Of a DNA stretch of 64,000 nt, positions 51,916 through 60,974 are shown piece by piece. This DNA comes from an uncultured Lachnospiraceae bacterium (lineage in GTDB: Bacteria; Bacillota; Clostridia; Lachnospirales; Lachnospiraceae), in the NCBI GenBank assembly GCA_910584965.1, contig CAJUDZ010000003.1:62001-126000 (forward strand), given 5' to 3'. Position numbers and translations under genes: made by a program. Every line of letters begins with the position of its first letter. Positions within the stretch are counted from its first letter, which is position 1. The notes beneath the pieces are model-generated. The model did not search any database and was not told the DNA's origin. It worked only from the letters and a program-made list of their open reading frames with translations.

Positions 51916-53667
51916 ATGAAGAAAATATATAAAAAACTGATGGTTCTGTTGGACAAAAAGCAGAAAAGAACGATGGTGTTTCTGATCTTCATGATGCTGA
52001 TCGGCGCCATTTTAGAGACGCTCGGCGTTTCTTCCATCATGCCCGTCATGAATGTGGTGCTGGAAGAAAACGCGTTGGAAAACCACGAATACCTGCGGGT
52101 TATCTGCGATATTTTCCAGATCGATAACACGAAAGATTTGATGATTCTCGTCCTGACGGCGCTGATTGCGATTTTCGCGGTGAAAAATATTTTTCTGTTC
52201 TTCCAGCAGAAAATGCAGTTGAAATTTGTCTATACCAATCAGTTTGCGACTTCCCGGAAAATGATGATCAATTTCATGCAGAGACCCTATGAATATTATC
52301 TGAATGCGGATACTTCCGTGATTCAGCGGAGCATTACATCGGATGTCAATAACATGTACGGACTGATTCTGGCGCTGCTGCAGTTAATCAGCGAAAGCAT
52401 TGTGTTTCTTTTTCTGGTCATCATCAGTCTGGTAACGGACATTTTTATGTGCATTACGGTCACTTCGCTGCTTGTGGCGGTCCTGCTCATCATCAAATGC
52501 GTCCTGAAACCCATTATGAAGCGTGCGGGCGAAGAAAATCAGGATTATTACAGCGGTCTGTATAAATGGATAGACCAGTCCGTCATGGGAATCAAGGAAA
52601 TTAAAATCGCATGCAGAGAGCCTTATTTCATCAATGAATATTCCAAATGCGGCGCGGGCTATGTGAACGCGGTACAGCGTTATAACCTTTACAACGCAAC
52701 GCCGAGGCTTTTGATCGAAACGGTGGCGATTGCCAGCATGGTGCTTTATATGCTGGTGCAGCTTTTGAACGGAACGGGAGCCATTGACATCATGCCGCAG
52801 CTGACGCTGCTTGCGCTTGTGGCCATGCGTCTGATTCCCTGCGCGAACCGGATTAATAACCATCTGACTTCCATCGCGTATTTTGAACCGTTTTTCATGG
52901 GGGTGAGCGATAAACTCCAGGAAGAGATTCGGGACGAAAGCGTCGATTACGAGGCGGAAACTTATCAGAAGCGCATCGAAGTGAAGAAGCTCGATATTAA
53001 AGATAAGATAGAACTGAAAAATATTACCTATAAATACCCCAATTCGGATGTGCTGATTTTTGACAGGGCCGATATGGAGATTCCCATCGGGAAGAGCGTC
53101 GGCATCGTCGGGACTTCCGGTTCCGGGAAGACGACGGTGGTGGACATTCTGTTAGGCCTTCTGCGCCTGCAAGACGGAGAAATTCTGGCGGACGGCCTGG
53201 AAGTCAGAGGGCATTATCAGGAATGGCTCAAAAATATCGGTTATATTCCGCAGTCGATTTTCATGATCGATGCTTCTATCCGCAAGAATGTTGCGTTCGG
53301 CTATGCGGACGAAGAAATCGATGACAGAAAAGTATGGGAAGCGCTTGCGGAGGCCCAGCTGGACGAGTTTGTAAGAAGTCTGCCGGAAGGGCTTGATACG
53401 AGCATCGGCGAGCGCGGCATTCGTATTTCCGGCGGGCAGAGACAGCGCATCGGCATTGCGCGCGCGCTTTTTGAGGACCCGGAAGTGCTGGTATTGGACG
53501 AGGCCACTTCGGCGCTCGATAACGATACGGAAGCGGCTATTATGGAGTCCATTAACCGTCTGCACGGGCGCAAGACGCTGATCATTATCGCGCACAGACT
53601 GCAGACGATCGAAAAATGCGATATGGTTTACCGGATAGAAAACGGAAAAGCGGCACGGGAACGATAG
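51916..53667 (+). CDS. ABC exporter/flippase, permease-ATPase fusion (PglK/MsbA type)
   Basis: A 583-aa half-transporter. The N-terminal six-helix membrane domain (~20-320) is followed by an ATPase domain: Walker A GIVGTSGSGKTTVVDILLG (~398-408), Q-loop GYIPQSIFMIDASIRKN, signature ISGGQRQRIGIARAL, Walker B VLVLDEATSALD and H-loop IIIAHRLQTI. The arrangement resembles PglK and other lipid-linked-oligosaccharide flippases, which suits the surrounding glycosyltransferase genes. AAGGGA precedes ATG 51916. Confidence 0.94.
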   Translation: MKKIYKKLMVLLDKKQKRTMVFLIFMMLIGAILETLGVSSIMPVMNVVLEENALENHEYLRVICDIFQIDNTKDLMILVLTALIAIFAVKNIFLFFQQKMQLKFVYTNQFATSRKMMINFMQRPYEYYLNADTSVIQRSITSDVNNMYGLILALLQLISESIVFLFLVIISLVTDIFMCITVTSLLVAVLLIIKCVLKPIMKRAGEENQDYYSGLYKWIDQSVMGIKEIKIACREPYFINEYSKCGAGYVNAVQRYNLYNATPRLLIETVAIASMVLYMLVQLLNGTGAIDIMPQLTLLALVAMRLIPCANRINNHLTSIAYFEPFFMGVSDKLQEEIRDESVDYEAETYQKRIEVKKLDIKDKIELKNITYKYPNSDVLIFDRADMEIPIGKSVGIVGTSGSGKTTVVDILLGLLRLQDGEILADGLEVRGHYQEWLKNIGYIPQSIFMIDASIRKNVAFGYADEEIDDRKVWEALAEAQLDEFVRSLPEGLDTSIGERGIRISGGQRQRIGIARALFEDPEVLVLDEATSALDNDTEAAIMESINRLHGRKTLIIIAHRLQTIEKCDMVYRIENGKAARER

Positions 53668-53740
53668 AAGGCGCCGGAGGATAAAGGGGACGGCCGGAAC
53701 GTACGGGACGAAGAACGAAAGGAAAGGCGGGAAACTGGTT

Positions 53741-54166
53741 ATGAAAGACCTGATAAGGCGTTGCTGGGATTTATATAAGAAGTATGAGGAAGGAATCAAC
53801 TATCTGATTTTCGGGTTTCTCGCCTTTGTGCTGAATTACGGCTTGTTTTTCCTGTTTGAGTCGATTCTTGGGATGAACTATCTTCTGGCAACCGGTCTTT
53901 CCTGGCTGCTGACGGTTATTTTTGCATACTGGACGAACCGAACTTTTGTTTTCAAAAGCAAGAATGTCAGCAAGGGAAGTCTGGTGAAAGAATTTTCCTC
54001 TTTTATCGGCGCGCGGATTGCGACGGAATTTCTGGAAATGGGTTTTATGTATCTGGCCGTCGAAATACTCGGTATGAACTCTTATATTGCCAAACTGATC
54101 GGTCAGGTGCTTGTCATCGTATCGAATTATTTCCTGAGCAAGCTGTGGATATTTAAGAAAAAATAG
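53741..54166 (+). CDS. GtrA-family membrane protein
   Basis: A 141-aa protein with four hydrophobic segments and the GtrA pattern (NYLIFGFLAFVLNYGLFFLF, LLTVIFAYWTNRTFVFK, VIVSNYFLSKLWIFKKK). GtrA proteins are thought to move undecaprenyl-phosphate-linked sugars across the membrane; a GtrB-like GT2 is encoded at 60975 in the same locus. Ribosome-binding site GAAAGGAAAGG is 13 nt before ATG 53741. Confidence 0.94.
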   Translation: MKDLIRRCWDLYKKYEEGINYLIFGFLAFVLNYGLFFLFESILGMNYLLATGLSWLLTVIFAYWTNRTFVFKSKNVSKGSLVKEFSSFIGARIATEFLEMGFMYLAVEILGMNSYIAKLIGQVLVIVSNYFLSKLWIFKKK

Positions 54167-54177
54167 GAGGAACCTTC

Positions 54178-55239
54178 ATGCCCTCAAAACGCCGGCCCAA
54201 TTTTGAACTGCTCCGCATTGTGGCGATGTTTATGATTATAGCCCTTCATTATCTGGTGAAAGGCAATGTTGCCGTGCCTTATTCGGAAAGCCGCAGCATG
54301 GTGAATTATGCGGCATGGCTTGTGGAGGCTTTCTGCATCGTGGCGGTGGACTGCTATGTTCTTTTAAGCGGTTATTTTCTCGTGGAATCTGAATGGAAGC
54401 CGGGACGGATCGTGTCTTTGCTTTGTCAGGTTCTTTTTTATTCGCTGTTGGTTCCGGTCCTGATGATCTGCATCGGAATGATTTCCTGGCGGGAGCTGGG
54501 GCCGTATGACTGGTTCGGATTCCTTTTTCCGATCGAGACGGAGCATTACTGGTTTGCGACCGCCTACTTGTTCCTGTATTTGTTTGCACCGATTCTCGCG
54601 GCGGGCGTAAAGAAGATGGAGAAGCGGACGCTTCAGAAGGTCATCGTCCTGCTCCTGATTTTCTTCTCGGCCGGAAAAACGGTTCTGCCCGTTTCTCTTG
54701 TGACGGACCGTTACGGATATGATTACGGCTGGTTTTTGTGCCTGTTTCTGATTGCCGCCTATCTGCGTCTGTATGGCTGTAAACGGCTGGAAAAGCGGGG
54801 CCTGCGGCTGTATGCGGTCATGTGCATATGTCTGTTTGCGGTATCCGCGGCGGCGGGGATTTTGGGAGAAAAGGCCGAGGCGTTTTCCTATTATGCGGAA
54901 ATGCCCTATACTTATAATCATCTTCTGTGTCTGTCCGGCGCCGTCGGGCTGTTTCTGTTTTTTGCGAATATGCGGATCCCGGAAGGCCGGGCGGCGGGCA
55001 TCATCCGCCGGACAGCGCCTTATACGTTCGGCGTCTATCTTCTGCATGAACACATTCTGATTCGGTATGAATGGATGAACTGGCTGCGGGTGGATACGGT
55101 AAGGGAAAGTTTTCTTTTTCTGCCGCATATGCTGTGGTGTGTCTGCCTTGTTTTTCTGGCGGGGGTTTTGGTGGATTTCATCAGAACCTGGCTGTTTGAA
55201 AAAGGGAAAAAAATAGTTAGGAAAAAAGAAACGTCATGA
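54178..55239 (+). CDS. acyltransferase-3 family membrane protein
   Basis: A 353-aa protein with about ten hydrophobic segments and the acyltransferase-3 signature (PNFELLRIVAMFMIIALHYL with the conserved Arg and His, residues ~8-27; DCYVLLSGYFL ~60; HYWFATAYLFLYLFAPIL ~123). Members O-acetylate or otherwise acylate exported polysaccharides. AGGAGGA is 6 nt before ATG 54178. The stop overlaps the start of the next gene (ATGA), so the two are translationally coupled. Confidence 0.93.
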   Translation: MPSKRRPNFELLRIVAMFMIIALHYLVKGNVAVPYSESRSMVNYAAWLVEAFCIVAVDCYVLLSGYFLVESEWKPGRIVSLLCQVLFYSLLVPVLMICIGMISWRELGPYDWFGFLFPIETEHYWFATAYLFLYLFAPILAAGVKKMEKRTLQKVIVLLLIFFSAGKTVLPVSLVTDRYGYDYGWFLCLFLIAAYLRLYGCKRLEKRGLRLYAVMCICLFAVSAAAGILGEKAEAFSYYAEMPYTYNHLLCLSGAVGLFLFFANMRIPEGRAAGIIRRTAPYTFGVYLLHEHILIRYEWMNWLRVDTVRESFLFLPHMLWCVCLVFLAGVLVDFIRTWLFEKGKKIVRKKETS

Positions 55240-57161
55240 TAATTAGAATCATCGGAAAACTTTATCAAAAATACCGCTATATGCTGGAAAACGGTCTGTT
55301 TATCATTTTGCTGGCCTTTTATCCGCTTATGAAGATCAATCAGGGGCTGGATGTGGTGGATACGGCTTACAGTCTGACCAACTTCCAGTATTTTAAAACG
55401 GCAGAGGGCACCTGGATGGTGGCGACTTATCTTGCGAATGCGGTGGGATATTTCCTGATGCGGCTTCCGAAAGGAAATACGCTTGTCGGCATGAATTTTT
55501 ATACCGGGCTGATCGTTTCCGGGTTTGTGCTGCTTCTGTATTTTGTACTGCGGAAGAAAATGCCGGCCTGGATCGTTTTTCTGGGGGAAATACTGGCGGT
55601 GGGACTGTGCTGGTGTCCGACGGTGATTTTGTACAATTACCTGACGTACCTGTTCATGGGAGCGGGGATTCTGTTATTGTACCAGGGTATCTGTACGGAG
55701 CAGGAGAAGATGCGCGGACGCTGTCTGGTTTTTGCCGGAATTTTTCTCGGCTTAAACGTTGCGGTACGGATGCCGAATGTGGCGGAAACCGCGTTGATAC
55801 TGGCGCTGTGGTACGGTGCATGGCTGAAAAAAAGGCCGTTTGAAAGAGTCGTGCGGGATACGGCCCTGTGCCTGTTCGGTTATCTGGCCGGATTCGGCGT
55901 CCCGTATCTTGGCATCTGTGCCCAATATGGGATGAATGCGTATCCCGAAATGGTCATGGACTTGTTTGCCATGACGGATAAAGCTGCGGATTATAAACCG
56001 ACGGCCATGCTGACCGGCATGTTCGGCGGCTATCTGGAGGGCATGAAATGGCTCCTGCCGGCGATGGCCTGCGTGGGCGGATTATACCTTTTTTATCTGA
56101 TAAAGTCTTTGGCGCTGAAGGGCGTGGTATTTTCGGAAAAAAGAGTAGCCTTTATACAGGGAGGGGAATATCTCTACCGCATACTGTGCTTTGCCGTCTG
56201 CCTCGTGCTGATTCGTTTTTACTGGGGCAGAGGAATGTTTGATTTCCGCTACTATTATTACAGAAGCATTTATCAGTGGGCGGCGCTGTTTCTGATCGCG
56301 TCCGTTTTCTGCACGCTGTCGGTGATCGTAAGCCAAAAGCGTAAGGCGGAGGACAAAACGCTGGCGCTGATCGTCCTGATTCAGATTTTTGTGACGCCGC
56401 TTGGCAGCAATAACCAATTGTATCCGATTATCAATAATCTGTTTCTTGCGGCGCCGTTTACCTTATGGGTATGCCATGATTTCTTCGTTTCTACGAAAGG
56501 AAAAAACATTCATATTTCGTGGAAAATGATGATGGCTGCGTTTGGCCTGATGGTATTTGTGCAAAGCATCGGTTTTCATACGCAGTTCGTTTTTCTGGAC
56601 GGGGTATGGGGAGAAAAAAGGGATACGCTGCTGACCGGGGTTCCCAAGACGGAAGGGATTTATACAAACAGAGAAAATGCGGAAACGTTCCTGGAGCTTG
56701 TAAGCTATGCGGAAAAACAGGGATTTGCGGGCAGGGAAGTGATCCTGTACGGGGAAGTGCCAGGGCTTAGTTATTTCCTCGATATGCCGACTGCGATTTC
56801 CACGGCCTGGCCGGATTTGGATTCGTTCCGGCCGGTGCGGTTTGAAGCGGATATGGAAAAGGTGGAGAGCAGACTTCGGCGGGCATCCGGACAGAGCGGC
56901 GAACCGGAGCGGAACGAAGGGCAGACGGCCGGTTCAGACGGTATGTACGGCGCCGGAAATGAGCCCGTTGTGATCGTTTCTTCCGCGATCGCCGCCTACC
57001 GGGGAGAAGATGCGAAAGCGTACCAATGGTTTGGCGTGGATCCGCAGGAGTATGACGCAGACGAAAAACTGGCGGTGCTGTTACAGTTTCTGGATGATTA
57101 TGGATATGAAGAAACATTTTGTAATATGCGTTATGCAGTCTATGAACGGGTCGGAAGATAA
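55236..57161 (+). CDS. polytopic membrane protein, possible GT-C glycosyltransferase or glycan-assembly protein
   Basis: A 641-aa protein with ten or more hydrophobic segments over residues ~15-480 and a soluble C-terminal domain (~490-641; GREVILYGEVPGLSYFLDMP, VVIVSSAIAAY). No family signature I can name is conclusive, though an early acidic QGLDVVDTAYSLTN loop after TM1 recalls the Asp-bearing first loop of GT-C enzymes. A low-complexity stretch (SGQSGEPERNEGQTAGSDGM) interrupts the C-terminal domain. It overlaps the acyltransferase gene by 4 bp. Likely transfers sugars from a polyprenyl-phosphate donor on the outer face (inference). Confidence 0.7.
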   Translation: MIIRIIGKLYQKYRYMLENGLFIILLAFYPLMKINQGLDVVDTAYSLTNFQYFKTAEGTWMVATYLANAVGYFLMRLPKGNTLVGMNFYTGLIVSGFVLLLYFVLRKKMPAWIVFLGEILAVGLCWCPTVILYNYLTYLFMGAGILLLYQGICTEQEKMRGRCLVFAGIFLGLNVAVRMPNVAETALILALWYGAWLKKRPFERVVRDTALCLFGYLAGFGVPYLGICAQYGMNAYPEMVMDLFAMTDKAADYKPTAMLTGMFGGYLEGMKWLLPAMACVGGLYLFYLIKSLALKGVVFSEKRVAFIQGGEYLYRILCFAVCLVLIRFYWGRGMFDFRYYYYRSIYQWAALFLIASVFCTLSVIVSQKRKAEDKTLALIVLIQIFVTPLGSNNQLYPIINNLFLAAPFTLWVCHDFFVSTKGKNIHISWKMMMAAFGLMVFVQSIGFHTQFVFLDGVWGEKRDTLLTGVPKTEGIYTNRENAETFLELVSYAEKQGFAGREVILYGEVPGLSYFLDMPTAISTAWPDLDSFRPVRFEADMEKVESRLRRASGQSGEPERNEGQTAGSDGMYGAGNEPVVIVSSAIAAYRGEDAKAYQWFGVDPQEYDADEKLAVLLQFLDDYGYEETFCNMRYAVYERVGR

Positions 57162-57175
57162 GAATAAACGCGTCA

Positions 57176-57205
57176 TTGCAAAACCCGGCGGGGCTGTGGT
57201 ACAAT
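57176..57205 (+). promoter_or_regulatory. predicted extended -10 promoter of rffA
   Basis: TTGCAA (57176-57181) and TACAAT (57200-57205), 18 bp apart, with TGG directly before the -10. Transcription would start inside the palindrome at 57207-57233. Confidence 0.55.
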
Positions 57206-57206
57206 A

Positions 57207-57233
57207 AATTGAAAAATCAAAGATTTTTCAATT
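57207..57233. other. 12-bp perfect palindromic hairpin upstream of rffA
   Basis: AATTGAAAAATC (57207-57218), AAA loop, GATTTTTCAATT (57222-57233). It overlaps the predicted transcription start. It may be a repressor site or a 5' hairpin in the transcript; no U-tract follows. Confidence 0.7.
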
Positions 57234-57234
57234 A

Positions 57235-57276
57235 CGACTTTGTGCCGACGCTGACAGCGTCCTGGCACCAAAGTTC
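57235..57276 (+). other. long imperfect hairpin in the rffA leader
   Basis: ACTTTGTGCC on the left pairs with GGCACCAAAGT on the right (one bulged base), enclosing an inner stem GACGC/GCGTC with loop TGACA. It lies within the 5' leader between the predicted promoter and ribosome-binding site, next to the AT-rich palindrome. Confidence 0.6.
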
Positions 57277-57301
57277 GCAGGCTGAGAGAAAGGCGTGGAA
57301 A

Positions 57302-58438
57302 ATGGGGATGAAGATTAATTTTAACGTTCCGCCCTATACGGGGAAGGAAATGGAATATATGAAAGAGGCCGTTGAGAACCAGAAAATCTGCGGAGACGGC
57401 CCGTTTACGAAAAAATGCGGCGCCTGGATTGAAGAACAGACCGGGACCGCCAAATGCCTGCTTACGCCTTCCTGTACACAGGCGACGGAGCTCGCGGCGT
57501 TGCTTCTGGATATCAAAGAGGGGGACGAGGTGATTCTGCCATCCTATACTTTTGTTTCCACGGCGGATGCCTTTGTGCTGCGCGGGGCAAAGGCGGTATT
57601 TGTGGATATCAGGCCCGATACGATGAACATCGACGAAACGCTGATTGAAGATGCGGTGACGGAGCGGACGAAGGCGATTGCGCCGGTGCATTATGCGGGG
57701 GTCGGCTGTGAGATGGACGCGATCATGGAGATCGCGAAAAGGTATCATCTGGCGGTGGTAGAGGACGCGGCCCAGGGCATCATGGCGTCTTATAAGGGAA
57801 AAGCGCTCGGTACGTTCGGGGATTTCGGATGTTTCAGTTTTCACGAAACGAAGAATCTCAGCATGGGCGAGGGCGGCGCATTGCTGATCAGGGATGAAAA
57901 ATATATCGAAGACGCGGAGATTATCCGGGAAAAGGGAACGGACCGGAGCAAATACCACAGGGGACAGGTGGATAAATACCGCTGGCAGAATTACGGTTCT
58001 TCCTACCTGCCAAGCGATATGAACGCGGCTTATCTGTACGCGCAGCTTGAGCTGGCTGACGGGATTACGAAAGCCCGGATGGACAGGTGGAACCAGTATC
58101 AGGAACTGCTTGCGCCGCTGGCGGAGGACGGAAAAATCGAACTGCCTTATATTCCGGCCCACTGCAGCCACAATGCGCATATATTCTATATAAAAACGAA
58201 AGATCTGGAAGAGCGGAACAGGCTGGAGGACTTTTTAAAAGGAAAGGGCATTTTGCCGGCGTCCCATTATGTGCCGCTGCATTCCGCGCCCGCGGGGCTT
58301 AAATTCGGCAGATTCCACGGGGAAGACCGCTATACGACGAAAGAGAGCGAACGACTCTTACGGCTGCCCCTGTTCTATACGCTGACGGCGGATGAGGCGG
58401 AATATGTTGCGGAACAGGTGAAACTGTTTTACCGTTAA
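57302..58438 (+). CDS. rffA: dTDP-4-amino-4,6-dideoxygalactose transaminase (WecE/RffA)
   Basis: A 378-aa DegT/DnrJ/EryC1/StrS aminotransferase closely following the E. coli WecE pattern: FNVPPYTGKEMEYM, GDGPFTKKC, LTPSCTQATELAALLL, PLP Lys in FSFHETKNLSMGEGGA (~190), GTDRSKYHRGQVDKYRW, GSSYLPSDMNAAYL and FHGEDRYTTKESERLLRLPL. It converts dTDP-4-keto-6-deoxyglucose to dTDP-4-amino-4,6-dideoxygalactose using glutamate. ATG 57302 or 57308 are possible starts (AGAGAAAGG upstream); an open frame from 57176 runs through the leader hairpins and is rejected. The acetyltransferase at 60404 is the likely next enzyme. Confidence 0.95.
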   Translation: MGMKINFNVPPYTGKEMEYMKEAVENQKICGDGPFTKKCGAWIEEQTGTAKCLLTPSCTQATELAALLLDIKEGDEVILPSYTFVSTADAFVLRGAKAVFVDIRPDTMNIDETLIEDAVTERTKAIAPVHYAGVGCEMDAIMEIAKRYHLAVVEDAAQGIMASYKGKALGTFGDFGCFSFHETKNLSMGEGGALLIRDEKYIEDAEIIREKGTDRSKYHRGQVDKYRWQNYGSSYLPSDMNAAYLYAQLELADGITKARMDRWNQYQELLAPLAEDGKIELPYIPAHCSHNAHIFYIKTKDLEERNRLEDFLKGKGILPASHYVPLHSAPAGLKFGRFHGEDRYTTKESERLLRLPLFYTLTADEAEYVAEQVKLFYR

Positions 58439-58505
58439 ATAACATGCAGATGCAAAGATACCCTGAGGGCATTCTCAGCGGGGCGAAAGAAAGGCATTGT
58501 CATTC

Positions 58506-60338
58506 ATGAAAAGGCATGAAACACGGAAGCCTGTCGGGACCGGCAGACTGCGCAGATATGAAAACGGTATTATGATGCTATTGACTATTGTGGTCAATAT
58601 CTTTGTATTAAGTGTCCGTTTCGATTTTTTTTATGCGCTGAATGACGATGTATTCATGCGGGATATTATGGCCGGGTCTTATACGGGCACGCCGGACGGG
58701 CATAATATTCAGACTTTATATGTTCTCGGGGCTTTTATCAGCCTGTTTTATAAACTGCTCCGCGCCTTTCCCTGGTATGGCGTGTTTTTACTTGTATGCC
58801 AGATGGGAAGCCTGTATCTGATCGGTGTACGGCTGCTTGGATTTTGCAGAAGGTTTGCGGCCAAAGCGGGGTGTATGGCGGTTTTTTCTCTGTTTTTGTG
58901 GGGCGTGATTCTGCCGCATACGGCGGCGCTTCATTATACGTTTATCAGCGCGATGCTGGCGGCCTCGGCGATGTTTCTTTTTATAACGACGCCGGAGGGA
59001 TTGTCTGTCGGACAGTTTATCGTACAGAATATTCCGTCCGTGCTGCTCGTCATACTGGCTTACCAGCTTCGGACGGAAATGCTGTTGCTGTTGTTTCCGC
59101 TTATCGGTCTTACCGGGTTGTTCCGGTGGAGCAGGGAGGATGTTTTTTTTCGGAAAGAGCATTATATTAAATATGGAGTTGTGTTATCCTGTATGGCAGG
59201 CGGGATGCTGTTAAGCTGGCTTATTGATCTTGCGGCATACGGAAGCGGTGCGTGGAAGGAATTTCTGCTGTTTTTTGAAAAAAGAACGGTGGTTTACGAC
59301 TATCATCTGGATGTCGTGACGGACGGGACGCATCAGGAGGCTCTGCGCGCGCTCGGCTTGAATGACGCACAGCAGGAACTGCTTTCCAACTATAATTTTG
59401 GACTGGATGAAAGCATCGATGCGGAGCTGATGGGCGAAATTGCCGCTTACGCCGGGGCGGACGCGGATTATGCCGGGGCGGTGCCGGGAAGCATCCGCAA
59501 TTATCTGTACAGGACGCTGCATGAAGAGGATGCGCCGTATAACAGGCTTGTTATTTTTCTTTATATCGGCGCCGCATGTGTCGGCATCTTTGCCGCATCC
59601 GCAAACAAGGAGGGCCGGAAAAAATGGTCCTTTCTGTGGGAGCTTCCGCTGCTCGGCGCAGTACGGACGGCTTTGTGGATGTTCATTCTGATAAGGGGAA
59701 GATATCCCGAGCGCATTACTCATTCGCTCTATTTCGCCGAGGCGGTTCTGCTGCTCGGAATGCTCTGCACACAGTTTGCAGGTTGGATGCGGACCGGTGC
59801 GGAGGAAGCCCGGCAGAGACCGGAGGGCGGGACGGCGGCAGGAAAAGTATCCGCCGCCAATGTGGCTTCATGGATAGCGGGCATATTGTTCGGGATTCTT
59901 TGTGCCAGTTATCTTCCGCAGAGCATCGGGAGAACCGATGCGGAGGAAGCGGAGCGGCAGTCCGCGTATCGGAGCGCAATGGAAGTGGAGCAGTATTGCA
60001 GGGCGCATCCCGAAAATTTTTATTTTGAAGATGTGTATGCGACCGTCGGCTTTACCCGGAAAATATTTGAAGATGGGGACAATGCGCCGGCGAATTACGA
60101 TATTATGGGCGGGTGGCTGTGCAAAAGCCCGCTTTATGACGAAAAGCTTCAAAAATTTGGAATGGAAACGATGGAAGAAGGGCTGATCGGTCAGAATGCG
60201 GTTTACTTCATTGCGGAGACGGACAGTGATATAGACTGGATCGCGGCGTATTATGCCGGAAAAGGGATTTCGGTCAGCGCGGAACGGGTGGATGTGATCG
60301 GGGATGCCTACGCGGTATACCGGTTTGAACAACAATGA
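58506..60338 (+). CDS. large polytopic membrane protein of the glycan locus
   Basis: A 610-aa protein with roughly ten hydrophobic segments. An early loop carries acidic residues (YALNDDVFMRDIMAGSYTG, ~45) as in GT-C-type or O-antigen-related proteins. A large hydrophilic loop lies at ~245-335 and the last ~130 residues are soluble (YFEDVYATVGFTRKIFED, AVYFIAETDSDIDWIAAYY). The closing domain resembles in style that of the 641-aa protein at 55236. I cannot assign a family. ATG 58506 is 11 nt after AAAGAAAGG; a TTG at 58497 is in frame. Confidence 0.75.
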   Translation: MKRHETRKPVGTGRLRRYENGIMMLLTIVVNIFVLSVRFDFFYALNDDVFMRDIMAGSYTGTPDGHNIQTLYVLGAFISLFYKLLRAFPWYGVFLLVCQMGSLYLIGVRLLGFCRRFAAKAGCMAVFSLFLWGVILPHTAALHYTFISAMLAASAMFLFITTPEGLSVGQFIVQNIPSVLLVILAYQLRTEMLLLLFPLIGLTGLFRWSREDVFFRKEHYIKYGVVLSCMAGGMLLSWLIDLAAYGSGAWKEFLLFFEKRTVVYDYHLDVVTDGTHQEALRALGLNDAQQELLSNYNFGLDESIDAELMGEIAAYAGADADYAGAVPGSIRNYLYRTLHEEDAPYNRLVIFLYIGAACVGIFAASANKEGRKKWSFLWELPLLGAVRTALWMFILIRGRYPERITHSLYFAEAVLLLGMLCTQFAGWMRTGAEEARQRPEGGTAAGKVSAANVASWIAGILFGILCASYLPQSIGRTDAEEAERQSAYRSAMEVEQYCRAHPENFYFEDVYATVGFTRKIFEDGDNAPANYDIMGGWLCKSPLYDEKLQKFGMETMEEGLIGQNAVYFIAETDSDIDWIAAYYAGKGISVSAERVDVIGDAYAVYRFEQQ

Positions 60339-60403
60339 TGCGGTCTTTGCAGCCCGGCGTTCTGCGGCGGAAAACCGCACGGAACCGGAAAAAGGATGAG
60401 AAC

Positions 60404-60943
60404 ATGGATATGAAAAAGGACGGATTGCTTATGCCGCCGGACGGGTGCATTTATCTGCGCCCCATGACGGAAGCGGATACGGAAAATATCGTCGCATGGC
60501 GGAACAAGGACAGAGTCAGGCGTAACTTCATATATCAGAAGCCGTTTACGAAAGAGGGACATCTGAACTGGCTGCATACACAGGTGGAGCCGGGGCATGC
60601 GGTACAGTTCGTGATCTGTGAAAAAGATGCCGCGCGCCCGGTGGGCAGCGTTTATCTGCGGGATATCGACCGTAAGATGCGCCATGCGGAATACGGTATT
60701 TTTATCGGGGAAGACGACGCCGTCGGCAAAGGATACGGAACCCGGGCAGCCGGTCTTATTCTTGCCTTTGCCTTTGAGGAGCTTGGACTGGAAAAGGTGT
60801 TTCTGCGCGTCTTTGAAGACAATGCCGGAGCGAGGAAGAGTTATGAGAAGGCGGGTTTCTTCCTGAACAGGGACAGGCGGGAGGAAGTCACGACGGACGA
60901 AGGCAGAAGAACGGTCGTATTTTATGAGACCGAAAGCCGTTAA
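60404..60943 (+). CDS. GNAT-family N-acetyltransferase
   Basis: A 179-aa RimJ/RimL-type acetyltransferase: IYLRPMTEADTENIVAWRN, VGSVYLRDIDRKMRHAEYGIFIGEDDAVGKGYGTRAAGLIL (acetyl-CoA loop, ~95-115, shown in part) and LEKVFLRVFEDNAGARKSYEKAGF. AAAAAGGA is about 9 nt before ATG 60404; an ORF from 60335 overlaps the previous stop but has no ribosome-binding site. With rffA in the locus it is a good candidate to N-acetylate the 4-amino group of the nucleotide sugar, the role of WecD in enterobacteria. Protein or ribosomal targets cannot be excluded. Confidence 0.9.
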   Translation: MDMKKDGLLMPPDGCIYLRPMTEADTENIVAWRNKDRVRRNFIYQKPFTKEGHLNWLHTQVEPGHAVQFVICEKDAARPVGSVYLRDIDRKMRHAEYGIFIGEDDAVGKGYGTRAAGLILAFAFEELGLEKVFLRVFEDNAGARKSYEKAGFFLNRDRREEVTTDEGRRTVVFYETESR

Positions 60944-60974
60944 GTCCGGCGGTACCGGCAGATGGAGAGTGTAT

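Noticed and set aside
57173..58180. 335-aa minus-strand ORF and N-terminal extension of rffA from 57176
   Set aside because: The minus ORF is a shadow of RffA. The extension would translate two leader hairpins and has no homology to WecE, which begins at the FNVPPY region.
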